A stretch of 64,000 bases of DNA from assembly GCF_009002475.1 (NCBI RefSeq), contig NZ_AP019860.1, positions 2,976,001 through 3,040,000 on the forward strand, given 5' to 3'. Positions 63,994 to 64,000 of this stretch are shown one piece after another. The stretch comes from Candidatus Uabimicrobium amorphum (GTDB lineage Bacteria; Planctomycetota; Uabimicrobiia; Uabimicrobiales; Uabimicrobiaceae). The notes beneath the pieces are model-generated. The model was not told the DNA's origin, searched no databases, and was given only the letters and a program-made list of their open reading frames with translations. Position numbers and translations under genes: made by a program. Position 1 is the first letter of the stretch. Every line of letters starts with the position of its first letter.

Positions 63994-64000
63994 GTAGTCT

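Overview
The window is an AT-rich (roughly 38-40% GC by eye) bacterial chromosome segment, densely coding on both strands, with no rRNA or tRNA gene and no CRISPR array seen. Its gene style suggests a Planctomycetota-like (PVC or deep-branching) Gram-negative organism: a large Ser/Thr kinase fused to repeats, TPR, Kelch, ankyrin and seven-bladed-propeller proteins, DUF11 domains, a long type-2-looking isoleucyl-tRNA synthetase, a PPi-type phosphofructokinase, WaaP-like LPS kinases and an IscB element. This placement is inference.

Layout. 0-5.6 kb: a TPR protein, trmB, a Dps-like protein, a LapA-like protein, a GT39-like glycosyltransferase and a membrane-anchored coiled-coil protein. 5.8-15.2 kb: a tight minus-strand operon with a 1773-aa single-TM protein, a dynamin-like/SrfC-like GTPase that looks split by a one-base frameshift, and an Hsp70/actin-fold protein. 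15.8-22.2 kb: a hybrid FHA-GAF-GAF histidine kinase, an MFS transporter and three tandem LPS-kinase-like genes, two of which lack the catalytic Asp. 22.5-27.4 kb: thiamine pyrophosphokinase overlapping a HerA-like ATPase, then rsgA (preceded by a possible leader peptide) and a YigZ/IMPACT protein. 27.4-36.5 kb: Ser/Thr kinase, SBBP propeller, DMT exporter, ankyrin lipoprotein, Kelch protein and flavodoxin.

36.7-41.3 kb is the most unusual part. A 130-aa protein with a MoaD/ubiquitin-like C-terminal half and a terminal Gly-Gly is translationally coupled to an 833-aa DUF4132 (MolR-like) protein. An IscB element with its upstream omega (HEARO) RNA is inserted exactly at the 3' end of that gene. 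41.3-51.1 kb holds a CAT-like acetyltransferase and then a long minus-strand housekeeping run: lipoprotein, aldo/keto reductase, PPi-PFK, tyrS, an unknown gene, a HIT protein, ileS and a MAPEG protein. 51.4-55.6 kb: a secreted Cys/His repeat protein, an RlmD-like rRNA methyltransferase and a membrane protein. 56.2-59.0 kb: rhomboid protease, TPR protein and lipoprotein. 59.3-62.0 kb: a BlaI-like repressor, a BlaR1-like M56 peptidase whose sensor is a DUF11 domain, and a secreted double-DUF11 protein, with TACTAA-type operator repeats before the first and third genes. 62.2-64 kb: serA and a TPR protein reaching the window edge.

A MITE-like repeat family of about 310 bp occurs three times (42.0, 55.7 and 62.1 kb), each time between the 3' ends of convergent genes.
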